Source: Bifidobacterium breve
GTDB taxonomy: Bacteria > Bacteroidota > Bacteroidia > Chitinophagales > Chitinophagaceae
Reading direction: 5' to 3'
Assembly (NCBI GenBank): GCA_943323935.2
Contig: CALPJR020000027.1
Location: 1-8,461, forward strand
DNA length: 8,461 nt
In this document: in pieces, positions 1 to 5,398 of the stretch
How the letters are laid out: each line of letters begins with the position of its first letter
How positions within the stretch are numbered: the stretch's first letter is position 1
Notes under the pieces: generated by a model
What the model was told of the DNA's origin: nothing
What the model saw: only the letters and a program-made list of their open reading frames with translations
Database searches by the model: none
Position numbers and translations under genes: made by a program

Positions 1-91
1 ATTGTTTGGTATTCAGATTAAAGTGCTAATTACCCAACGCACTACATGCTTACCCCAACCGCTACGCTTGCTGTCAAAACCATACGACCCC
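1..91 (-). ncRNA. ssrA: tmRNA (transfer-messenger RNA), 5' part only
   Basis: tmRNA rescues ribosomes stalled on broken mRNAs and tags the unfinished protein for degradation, working with SmpB. On the minus strand, position 91 begins GGGGTCGTATGGTTTTGACA. This matches the conserved tmRNA 5' end: the GGGG acceptor strand, followed by the D-loop-like GGTTTTGACAGC. Next come a GTAAGCATG segment and a short helix (AGTGC at 39-43 on the minus strand, pairing with GCACT at 22-26), as expected for the region entering the first pseudoknot in Bacteroidota tmRNAs. The window ends at about tmRNA nucleotide 91, so the resume codon, the tag reading frame and the 3' acceptor half lie outside and the tag cannot be read. 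No protein-coding frame explains this stretch. The call rests on recognised conserved sequence, not on a covariance-model search. Confidence 0.85.
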
Positions 92-114
92 AATTACTGC
101 GATTAAAGCAAGTA

Positions 115-122
115 CAAAATTA
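115..122 (-). promoter_or_regulatory. Promoter -7 box of the tmRNA gene
   Basis: The minus strand reads TAATTTTG here, a perfect match to the Bacteroidota -7 consensus TAnnTTTG. It would start transcription near position 110, giving a 5' leader of about 20 bases before the mature tmRNA end at 91; RNase P normally trims such a leader. I see no clear TTG at the usual -33 distance. The box lies in the 59-base gap between the rseP stop and the tmRNA. Confidence 0.55.
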
Positions 123-150
123 CAACTAATTAATGGATTTTAATTACTGC

Positions 151-1500
151 TTACTTAAATAAACGCCAGAAGTCCAATCCCAATGCATATAACATAAGGC
201 CAAACATCAAAATCATCCCGGCAATTTGTGCGTATTCCATGAATTTATCACTTGGCTTGCGGCCTGTAATCATTTCAAATAGAATAAATAAGGCATGTCC
301 ACCATCTAATGCAGGAATAGGTAATACGTTCATAAAACCTAATACGATCGAAAATACAGCTGTCAAAGTCCAGAATCGCTCCCAATCCCACTGAGATGGG
401 AAAGTATTGCCGATACTGATTAAACTTCCAAGAGAATCATTTGGATTGACTTTACCAGTAAAGATTTGTTTGATACCAGTCACATAATTATCAAGTGTGG
501 TAAAACATCTTTGAATGCCAGTTGGAATTGCTTCGGCAAAACTATAATCCTGATGCACTGTTTTGAAAAGTTGCATTGGTAATTTTACAAACAACCCTAG
601 TTGTGCTTTATTGTTAATTAAGGTTCTGATCTTCACAGTATCCATGCCTCTTTTAGCAAGCACTGTTACTAAGGAATCGCTGTACTTTTTCTTTACTTCA
701 ATAAACTCATGTTGGTATTTAACTGATTGACCATTGATGCTTAATAAAGTATCGTTCTTTTGAAAACTACCTTCCACCACTACAGCGGATTTCCCGATAG
801 AATCCACAATCACTGGGAATAAAGGCAAAACAAATGCTGTCGTATTATTTGCATTGGATAATTCAGCCGCTATGGTTGTTGGTATAGCTAAACTCAATGC
901 ACTATCCCCTCTTTTTACTTGAATTGTTTTTGCATCTTCTAATACGATTTTTGATTCTAATTCAAAGAAATCTTTTAATTCTTTTTGATCTAATGCTACA
1001 ATAATATCTCCGTCTTTTAAACCCATTTTTTTAGAAATCTCTGTAGGATGTATCCCATAGCTCAAATTTTTTGCTGGCAAAAAATTATCACCCCAAAACC
1101 AAGCAATACCTATAAAAATCACAATGGCTAAAATCACATTCACAATGACACCACCTAGCATCACAATCAATCTTTGATATGCAGGCTTAGACCTTAACTC
1201 ATAAGATTCAGGGGCTTTATTCAACTGCTCCTTATCCATGCTTTCATCAATCATCCCCGAAATTTTTACATAGCCCCCAAAAGGAATCCAACCTAATCCA
1301 TACTCTGTATCGCCTATCTTCTTTTTCCACAAGCTAAAACCAGGATTAAAGAATAAATAAAATTTTTCTACTCTTGCACCAAATAATCTAGCAGGAATAA
1401 AATGTCCTAACTCATGTAGGATAACGATGATCGAAAAAGATAAAATAAATTGTGCCGTTTTTGTTGCAAGAACGGTTAAATCGATAGCAGCTAGATACAT
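151..1500 (-). CDS. rseP: Site-2 intramembrane zinc metalloprotease RseP
   Basis: This is an inner-membrane S2P protease (peptidase family M50B). It cuts transmembrane segments, classically anti-sigma factors after a first cut in the periplasm, and also clears remnant signal peptides. The zinc site HELGH is at residues 29-33 in the first membrane segment. The third ligand lies in the NxxPxPxLDGG motif at 391-401 (D399) in a C-terminal membrane segment. Further hydrophobic segments are at about 109-135 and 425-443. Two PDZ-like domains lie between, at about 140-205 (GLKDGD at 160-165) and 225-300 (QKNDTLLSINGQ at 247-258). Its 449 residues match the family, and all catalytic residues are present. 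It is the last gene of the GH3-dxr-rseP cluster, starting 3 bases after the dxr stop, so it is probably cotranscribed. rseP next to dxr is a common bacterial pairing. The substrate here is unknown. Confidence 0.95.
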   Translation of the reverse strand: MYLAAIDLTVLATKTAQFILSFSIIVILHELGHFIPARLFGARVEKFYLFFNPGFSLWKKKIGDTEYGLGWIPFGGYVKISGMIDESMDKEQLNKAPESYELRSKPAYQRLIVMLGGVIVNVILAIVIFIGIAWFWGDNFLPAKNLSYGIHPTEISKKMGLKDGDIIVALDQKELKDFFELESKIVLEDAKTIQVKRGDSALSLAIPTTIAAELSNANNTTAFVLPLFPVIVDSIGKSAVVVEGSFQKNDTLLSINGQSVKYQHEFIEVKKKYSDSLVTVLAKRGMDTVKIRTLINNKAQLGLFVKLPMQLFKTVHQDYSFAEAIPTGIQRCFTTLDNYVTGIKQIFTGKVNPNDSLGSLISIGNTFPSQWDWERFWTLTAVFSIVLGFMNVLPIPALDGGHALFILFEMITGRKPSDKFMEYAQIAGMILMFGLMLYALGLDFWRLFK

Positions 1501-1503
1501 GTG

Positions 1504-2661
1504 TTATAATTGTATTAATGAAGCAGCAAAATCTCTTGCAGCTCCGTCGGTTTCATAATAATCATCCAAACTAGGATGCGCGATAAATTCAATCTTCTCT
1601 AATGTTCTTTCAATTAGATCGGTCATATCTAAAAATCCAATCCTATTTTTTAAAAAAGCATAGACTGCAATTTCGTTTGCAGCATTTAAAACACATGGTG
1701 TATTCCCCCCACGAAGCATGGCTTCGGTGGCCAGATATAAATTCCTAAATGTTTTTATATCTGGTTCATCAAAAGTCAAAGTATTGGGTTTGTCAAAATG
1801 ATATCTTGGAAAATCATTCTTCAATCTTTTTGGAAAAGCCATGGCATATTGAATTGGCAATTTCATGTCTGGCAAACCCATCTGTGCTTTTATACTGCCA
1901 TCCTGAAACTGCACCATACTATGAATAATACTTTGTGCATGCACTATCACTTTGATTTGATCAGGCCTTAAGTCAAATAACCATTTAGCTTCAATCATTT
2001 CTAGACCCTTATTCATTAAGGTCGCTGAATCGATGGATATTTTTGCGCCCATGCTCCAATTAGGATGTTGCAAAGCATGATCTCTTTTTACATTCACCAA
2101 AAAATTAGGTTTCTTTCCTAGGAATGGGCCACCACTTGCTGTAAGTATAATTTTTTCAATTGGATTATTACCTTCCCCAACTAGACATTGGAAAATGGCA
2201 GAGTGTTCACTATCAACAGGAATAATGGCTGCCCCTTTTTCTCTTGCAGTGCGCATTACGATATCACCTGCTACCACTAAAGTTTCTTTATTGGCAAGAC
2301 CAACGGCTTTGCCATTTTGAACTGCAGTCAAAGTTGGTTTTAAACCAGCAAATCCAACAATACCCGCCATCATAAAATCATAGCAATCCATCGCCGCAAC
2401 TTGTTCTAAAGCTTCTTGACCAGCAAATACTTTAATAGGTTTACCTTCTAATGCTTTTTTTACAATTGCGTATTTCCCAATTTCACCAATAACAACAATA
2501 TTGGGTTCAAATAATAATGCTTGTTCTATTAATAAGGATTCATTTGCATGCGCCGTCAATATCTCAGCGACAAATAAGTCTGGGTTCGCCGCGATCACCT
2601 CTAGGGTTTGTTTCCCAATGGAACCTGTAGATCCGAAAATGGCAATTCTTTTTTGACTCAT
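1504..2661 (-). CDS. dxr: 1-deoxy-D-xylulose 5-phosphate reductoisomerase
   Basis: Dxr converts 1-deoxy-D-xylulose 5-phosphate to 2-C-methyl-D-erythritol 4-phosphate with NADPH, the committed step of the MEP pathway to isoprenoid precursors. It acts in the cytoplasm and is the target of fosmidomycin. The NADPH-binding loop GSTGSIGKQT is at residues 10-19. GLANKETLV is at 121-129. The metal-binding VDSEH motif is at 149-153 (D150, E152), and the third ligand is E221 in MNKGLEMIEA. The substrate-binding segments ASGGPF (175-180), HPNWSMG (199-205) and SIDSATLMNK (209-218) are all present. Its 385 residues are close to the usual length of about 390-400. The ATG at 2661 puts the Rossmann glycine loop at the normal distance from the N-terminus. 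It lies 47 bases after the GH3-family gene and 3 bases before rseP. The 47-base gap holds only a weak promoter-like TATTTTTA with no partner -33 box, so I favour transcription from upstream. Confidence 0.97.
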   Translation of the reverse strand: MSQKRIAIFGSTGSIGKQTLEVIAANPDLFVAEILTAHANESLLIEQALLFEPNIVVIGEIGKYAIVKKALEGKPIKVFAGQEALEQVAAMDCYDFMMAGIVGFAGLKPTLTAVQNGKAVGLANKETLVVAGDIVMRTAREKGAAIIPVDSEHSAIFQCLVGEGNNPIEKIILTASGGPFLGKKPNFLVNVKRDHALQHPNWSMGAKISIDSATLMNKGLEMIEAKWLFDLRPDQIKVIVHAQSIIHSMVQFQDGSIKAQMGLPDMKLPIQYAMAFPKRLKNDFPRYHFDKPNTLTFDEPDIKTFRNLYLATEAMLRGGNTPCVLNAANEIAVYAFLKNRIGFLDMTDLIERTLEKIEFIAHPSLDDYYETDGAARDFAASLIQL

Positions 2662-2708
2662 CCAGTTTTTTACTTGTGGTTAAAAATACGCTTTTTATTC
2701 TATTCTTG

Positions 2709-4205
2709 CTATTTGCCTAATTGAATATGCATTGCATCTGCAATTTTTCGGTCGTTACTTAATCTTGGTACTTTATTCTGTCCGCCCAATTTTCCTTCGG
2801 ATTTCATGTACTCAATAAATGCATTTTTAGGAACCACTGTTACAACTAATGGTGCTAAAATATTTCCTGCAATCAAGTCTTGATAATAGACATTTTTAGC
2901 ACACATGGCTTGATTTAATTTAGATTTAAACAATTCCATATCCAATGGTGGACGTTCAAATTCAACCAACCATTCGTGGTAACTTTTTCCTTCGCCTTGT
3001 GCTATATAAGGTGCCACAGTAAATTCTACAATAGATGCATTCATTTCATTTGCCACCTGCAACATAGCTGCTTCTACCTCCTCTCCAATCACATGTTCTC
3101 CAAATGCCGAAATAAAATGTTTTACCCTACCTGTTACAATGATTCTGTATGGATCGATGCTCACAAACTTCACCGTGTCTCCAATATTGTACCCCCATAA
3201 ACCTGCATTGCTATTAATAACGAGTGCATATTGTACCCCTAGTTCTACTTGTGATAAATTAAGTCTTTTAGGATTGGCCTCCTGTATATGCGCTAAAGGA
3301 ATAAACTCAAAATAAATACCACTATTTGTATTTAATAATAAGCCCTGTTGGTCTCTTGTATCTTGAAAAGCAAAAAATCCTTCGCTAGCCGGAAACAGTT
3401 CAATGGTATCAATTGACTTCCCAATCGTGTCAAACAATTTAGATTGATAGGGTTCAAAATTAACACCCCCCTGTACCAATACTTGTAAATTAGGGAATAC
3501 GTCTTTTACAGATTTACCAGATTTTTCTACTATACGGTCAAAATACATTTGCATCCATGGCGGAATTCCGCCCACTAAGGTCATGTCTTTTAAAATCGTC
3601 TCGGCGACAATGCGATCCAGTTTTTCCTCCCATTCTTCGATACAATTGGTTTCATAACTAGGCAATTGATTGCTTCTTAAATAAGCCGGAATATGATGAT
3701 TCACAATCCCACTTAATCTCCCAGTTGGAATGCCAGCCACCCTTTCTAAAACAGGAGACCCGCTCAAAAAAATCATCCTGCCATTCACAAACTGGTTTTC
3801 ACCGGTGGTTGCCATATAAGTTAAGAGGGCGTTTCTGGCCCCATTAATATGGTTACTGATAGAATCCTTTGTTATAGGGATGTATTTAACACCGCTGGTG
3901 GTGCCGCTGGTTTTGGCAAAATAGATAGGCTTGCCTTTCCAAAGGACGTTTTGAGTCCCTTTTTTGATCTGTTCTATATAAGTCTTAAAGGCTTCATAGT
4001 CTCTCAAAGGCACCGCTTCCTGAAATTCAAGGGGGCTATTGACTTGATCAAATTTGTGCTCTTTCCCAAAAATCGTGGATTTCCCTGCTTTAACTAATTG
4101 ATTTAGAATACTTTGCTGATCTTGTAAAGCACTATGTCGCTCTTTTTGTATTTGACGAAAGATGACATTCGCAAAGGGTTTTGCCAACAAAGACTTAATA
4201 TTCAT
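2709..4205 (-). CDS. GH3-family adenylate-forming enzyme, substrate unknown
   Basis: This protein belongs to the GH3 family, named for plant auxin-responsive acyl-acid amido synthetases, within the adenylate-forming (ANL-like) enzymes. Plant members activate a carboxylic acid with ATP and join it to an amino acid. The job of the Bacteroidota members is not established. Visible ATP-site motifs are SGTTSG at residues 100-105 (the phosphate-binding loop), FPASEG at 271-276 (equivalent to the plant SSE region), and GLWGYNIGD at 335-343 (equivalent to GLYRYRVGD). The C-terminal domain starts after about residue 358 (TGRVKHFISAFGEHVIGEE). Its 498 residues are somewhat shorter than the roughly 600 of plant enzymes and usual for bacterial homologues. 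There is no signal peptide, so it is probably cytoplasmic. It is first in the cluster with dxr and rseP, behind its own promoter. Calling it an amide synthetase would be inference; the family call is firm. Confidence 0.88.
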   Translation of the reverse strand: MNIKSLLAKPFANVIFRQIQKERHSALQDQQSILNQLVKAGKSTIFGKEHKFDQVNSPLEFQEAVPLRDYEAFKTYIEQIKKGTQNVLWKGKPIYFAKTSGTTSGVKYIPITKDSISNHINGARNALLTYMATTGENQFVNGRMIFLSGSPVLERVAGIPTGRLSGIVNHHIPAYLRSNQLPSYETNCIEEWEEKLDRIVAETILKDMTLVGGIPPWMQMYFDRIVEKSGKSVKDVFPNLQVLVQGGVNFEPYQSKLFDTIGKSIDTIELFPASEGFFAFQDTRDQQGLLLNTNSGIYFEFIPLAHIQEANPKRLNLSQVELGVQYALVINSNAGLWGYNIGDTVKFVSIDPYRIIVTGRVKHFISAFGEHVIGEEVEAAMLQVANEMNASIVEFTVAPYIAQGEGKSYHEWLVEFERPPLDMELFKSKLNQAMCAKNVYYQDLIAGNILAPLVVTVVPKNAFIEYMKSEGKLGGQNKVPRLSNDRKIADAMHIQLGK

Positions 4206-4236
4206 AGGGATCGGTTAATGACTTAATAGTCAGGAA

Positions 4237-4268
4237 CAAATTTAGAGTGTATTTTACGGAACATCAAA
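4237..4268 (-). promoter_or_regulatory. Promoter of the GH3-dxr-rseP cluster
   Basis: The minus strand carries TTTG (4268-4265), a 20-base spacer, then TAAATTTG (4244-4237). This is a perfect TAnnTTTG -7 box at the spacing typical of Bacteroidota housekeeping promoters. Transcription would start near 4233, giving a leader of about 28 bases before the ATG at 4205. The inverted repeat TCAAA-CCT-TTTGA (4264-4276) covers the -33 box and might be an operator, although such a short repeat can occur by chance. Confidence 0.65.
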
Positions 4269-4324
4269 CCTTTTGAGGGTTTCTAGTCCTAAAAAATAGC
4301 TAAATTATATTTTTCAAGAATTCC

Positions 4325-4355
4325 TTGCATATTGACATAATTATAATTACCTTTG
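4325..4355 (+). promoter_or_regulatory. Promoter of rplU-rpmA
   Basis: TTG at 4325-4327, a 20-base spacer and TACCTTTG at 4348-4355 give a full match to the Bacteroidota promoter. The predicted start near 4359 leaves a leader of about 18 bases before the rplU ATG at 4377. A second perfect box, TAATTTTG, lies at 4362-4369 and would give a nearly leaderless transcript. It has the nearby TTG at 4332-4334 but with a long spacer of 27 bases, so the first box is preferred. Confidence 0.65.
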
Positions 4356-4376
4356 CCCTCCTAATTTTGGACAATT

Positions 4377-4676
4377 ATGTTAGCAGTAGTTAAAATCGCA
4401 GGACAACAATTCAAAGTACAAGCAGGAGATAGCTTGTATGTACCTCACCTGCAAGGTAAAACCGGAGACAAAGTTGAATTCAATGATGTAATATTCGTTG
4501 ATAATAATGGAAGCATCTCTTTCGCGACTAAAGCGGTAGTGAAGGCTGAAATTACAAACGACCTAGTTCAAGGTGACAAAGTGATCGCTTTTAAAATGAA
4601 GAGAAGAAAGGGTTTCCGCAAGAAACACGGTCACAGAACGCACTATACTCAAATCAAAATCGAAAACATAGCTTAA
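4377..4676 (+). CDS. rplU: 50S ribosomal protein L21
   Basis: L21 is a structural protein of the large ribosomal subunit that binds 23S rRNA. The N-terminus (AVVKIAGQQFKVQAGD) is the family hallmark, equivalent to YAVIxxGGKQYxVxxGD in other bacteria. The C-terminal part holds the expected basic rRNA-binding signature KMKRRKGFRKKHGHR followed by TQIKIENI. Its 99 residues are a normal full length (about 100-105). The ATG at 4377 puts the conserved motif at the very start, and there is no better upstream start. It is followed 11 bases later by rpmA, the standard rplU-rpmA pair. The short leader shows no long structured region of the kind seen in autoregulated ribosomal operons. Confidence 0.97.
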   Translation: MLAVVKIAGQQFKVQAGDSLYVPHLQGKTGDKVEFNDVIFVDNNGSISFATKAVVKAEITNDLVQGDKVIAFKMKRRKGFRKKHGHRTHYTQIKIENIA

Positions 4677-4687
4677 ACTAAGATACT

Positions 4688-4954
4688 ATGGCACACAAAA
4701 AAGGTGAAGGATCCGTTAAGAACGGCCGTGATTCACAAAGTAAAAGATTAGGCGTAAAGATATATGGTGGACAACCAGCTTTAAATGGCAATATCTTAAT
4801 CCGTCAAAGAGGTACTCAATACCACCCTGGTAAGAACGTTGGTTTAGGATCTGACTTTACAATTTTCGCTCTTACAGACGGAATTGTTGAGTTCAAAAAG
4901 GGTAAAAATAACAAAACGACGGTCTCAATCGTCCCAGTTGAATTAGTGGCTTAA
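4688..4954 (+). CDS. rpmA: 50S ribosomal protein L27
   Basis: L27 is a large-subunit protein whose flexible N-terminal tail reaches the peptidyl-transferase centre. The start [20 protein letters not shown] and the [18 protein letters not shown] stretch (about residues 38-55) are diagnostic. There is no N-terminal extension before AHKKG, so this protein does not need the Prp-type cleavage known in Firmicutes. Its 88 residues are normal. It lies 11 bases after rplU and is surely cotranscribed with it. No convincing intrinsic terminator follows; the 73 bases to the next gene hold AT-rich repeats and a promoter candidate, so some read-through into the H1-like gene is likely. Confidence 0.97.
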   Translation: MAHKKGEGSVKNGRDSQSKRLGVKIYGGQPALNGNILIRQRGTQYHPGKNVGLGSDFTIFALTDGIVEFKKGKNNKTTVSIVPVELVA

Positions 4955-4987
4955 AAAAAAGTTTTTGTAGTTATAAAAAAAGTTTTT
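4954..4987 (+). repeat. Two A7-G-T5 tracts, 21 bases apart, upstream of the H1-like gene
   Basis: The 13-base sequence AAAAAAAGTTTTT occurs at 4954-4966 and again at 4975-4987. The 21-base offset is about two turns of B-DNA, so the A- and T-tracts lie on the same face and could bend the promoter DNA. Each copy is also a weak inverted repeat (A5 against T5), but neither has the GC-rich stem of a real terminator. Confidence 0.6.
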
Positions 4988-4994
4988 ACTTTTA
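4965..4994 (+). promoter_or_regulatory. Candidate promoter of the H1-like gene
   Basis: TTG at 4965-4967, a 19-base spacer and TACTTTTA at 4987-4994 match the Bacteroidota promoter except for the last base of the -7 box. The predicted start is near 4998, giving a leader of about 30 bases before the ATG at 5028. The -33 box directly overlaps the end of the first A/T tract, and the -7 box begins at the end of the second. Confidence 0.5.
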
Positions 4995-5027
4995 GTGCAT
5001 ATTTACTAACCATTAAATCTAAAAAAC

Positions 5028-5291
5028 ATGGCAACTGCAAAAAAAGCGGCTAAAAAAGCTGCTCCAAAAAAAGCTGCAAAGAAAGTAGTTAAGAAAGCTG
5101 CTCCTAAGAAAGCTGCTAAGAAAGCTGCTCCTAAGAAGGCTGCTAAGAAAGCTGCTCCTAAGAAAGCTGCTAAGAAAGCTGCTCCTAAGAAAGCTGCTAA
5201 GAAAGCTGCTCCTAAGAAGGCTGCTAAGAAAGCTGCTCCTAAGAAAGCTGCTAAGAAAGCTGCTCCTAAGAAAGCTGCAAAAAAGAAATAA
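5028..5291 (+). CDS. H1-like lysine/alanine/proline repeat protein
   Basis: This 87-residue, extremely basic protein consists almost entirely of K, A and P. After a short start (MATAKKAA) comes one KKAAPKKAA unit (9-17), a KKVV interruption (18-21), seven exact tandem KKAAPKKAA units (22-84) and a final KKK. It has no acidic or aromatic residues, so it is expected to be disordered and to bind DNA or RNA by charge. It resembles eukaryotic histone H1 tails and the bacterial H1-like proteins (chlamydial Hc types, AlgP-type C-termini). It may help compact the nucleoid or work near ribosomes, but low-complexity sequence does not prove a function. The reading frame is intact across the repeats, and it has its own promoter candidate and a strong terminator, all of which support a real gene. 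It lies 73 bases after rpmA. Confidence 0.85.
   Translation: MATAKKAAKKAAPKKAAKKVVKKAAPKKAAKKAAPKKAAKKAAPKKAAKKAAPKKAAKKAAPKKAAKKAAPKKAAKKAAPKKAAKKK
5091..5279 (+). repeat. Tandem repeat, 7 x 27 bases, inside the H1-like gene
   Basis: Seven 27-base units encode seven KKAAPKKAA units with almost no base changes. The second and fifth units (from 5118 and 5199) share an AAG-AAG codon pair where the others have AAG-AAA. Units 2-4 (5118-5198) and 5-7 (5199-5279) therefore match over 81 bases except for the last base (T against A). This points to a recent duplication of a three-unit block. The near-identity makes copy number prone to change by slippage or unequal recombination, always in steps that keep the frame. 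Confidence 0.93.
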
Positions 5292-5306
5292 TTATCTTCG
5301 GATAAT
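5291..5306 (+). promoter_or_regulatory. UUCG-tetraloop hairpin at the H1-like stop codon
   Basis: ATTATC-TTCG-GATAAT forms a six-base-pair stem closed by a C(UUCG)G tetraloop, one of the most stable RNA loops. It begins on the last base of the stop codon. Its right arm can instead pair with bases inside the following terminator (see 5301-5329), so it may help decide the fold of the 3' end, or it may simply protect the mRNA end. Confidence 0.6.
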
Positions 5307-5313
5307 ATTGAAA

Positions 5314-5343
5314 GACCCTCGATATTATCGGGGGTTTTTTTTT
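5314..5343 (+). terminator. Intrinsic terminator after the H1-like gene
   Basis: ACCCTCGAT (5315-5323) pairs with ATCGGGGGT (5327-5335) across an ATT loop: nine pairs including one G-T. The stem runs straight into nine T residues (5335-5343). This is a textbook rho-independent terminator, 23 bases after the stop codon. It separates the H1-like gene, and any read-through from rplU-rpmA, from the PolX gene. Confidence 0.9.
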
Positions 5344-5363
5344 AGCCCCTACCTCTCCCTCCT

Positions 5364-5395
5364 TTGCATGGTCCACTTAGTTTTATTTATATTTG
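5364..5395 (+). promoter_or_regulatory. Promoter of the PolX-family gene
   Basis: TTG at 5364-5366, a 21-base spacer and a perfect TATATTTG -7 box at 5388-5395. The box ends three bases before the ATG at 5399, so transcription would begin at or within a base or two of the start codon and the mRNA would be leaderless. The box also contains the TTG at 5393 that could be mistaken for a start codon. Confidence 0.6.
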
Positions 5396-5398
5396 CCC

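Noticed and set aside
127..146. Seven-base-pair hairpin TAATTAA/TTAATTA after rseP, considered as a terminator
   Set aside because: The stem is entirely A-T and no T-run follows in the minus direction. It is too weak to call, and rseP transcription may run into the tmRNA gene.
2662..2708. A separate dxr promoter in the 47-base gap after the GH3-family gene
   Set aside because: TATTTTTA on the minus strand is close to the -7 consensus but has no TTG at a suitable distance, so cotranscription is simpler.
2976..3200. Plus-strand open frame of 74 codons opposite the GH3-family gene
   Set aside because: It lies wholly inside a well-supported gene on the other strand, has a cysteine/histidine-rich, family-less translation, and has no promoter of its own.
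3849..4097. Plus-strand open frame of 82 codons opposite the start of the GH3-family gene
   Set aside because: It is antisense to conserved GH3 coding sequence including the SGTTSG loop, so the frame is explained by constraint on the other strand.
5091..5279. Regular 27-base repeats considered as a CRISPR array
   Set aside because: The units are contiguous with no unique spacers and lie in frame within a protein gene, so they are a coding tandem repeat.
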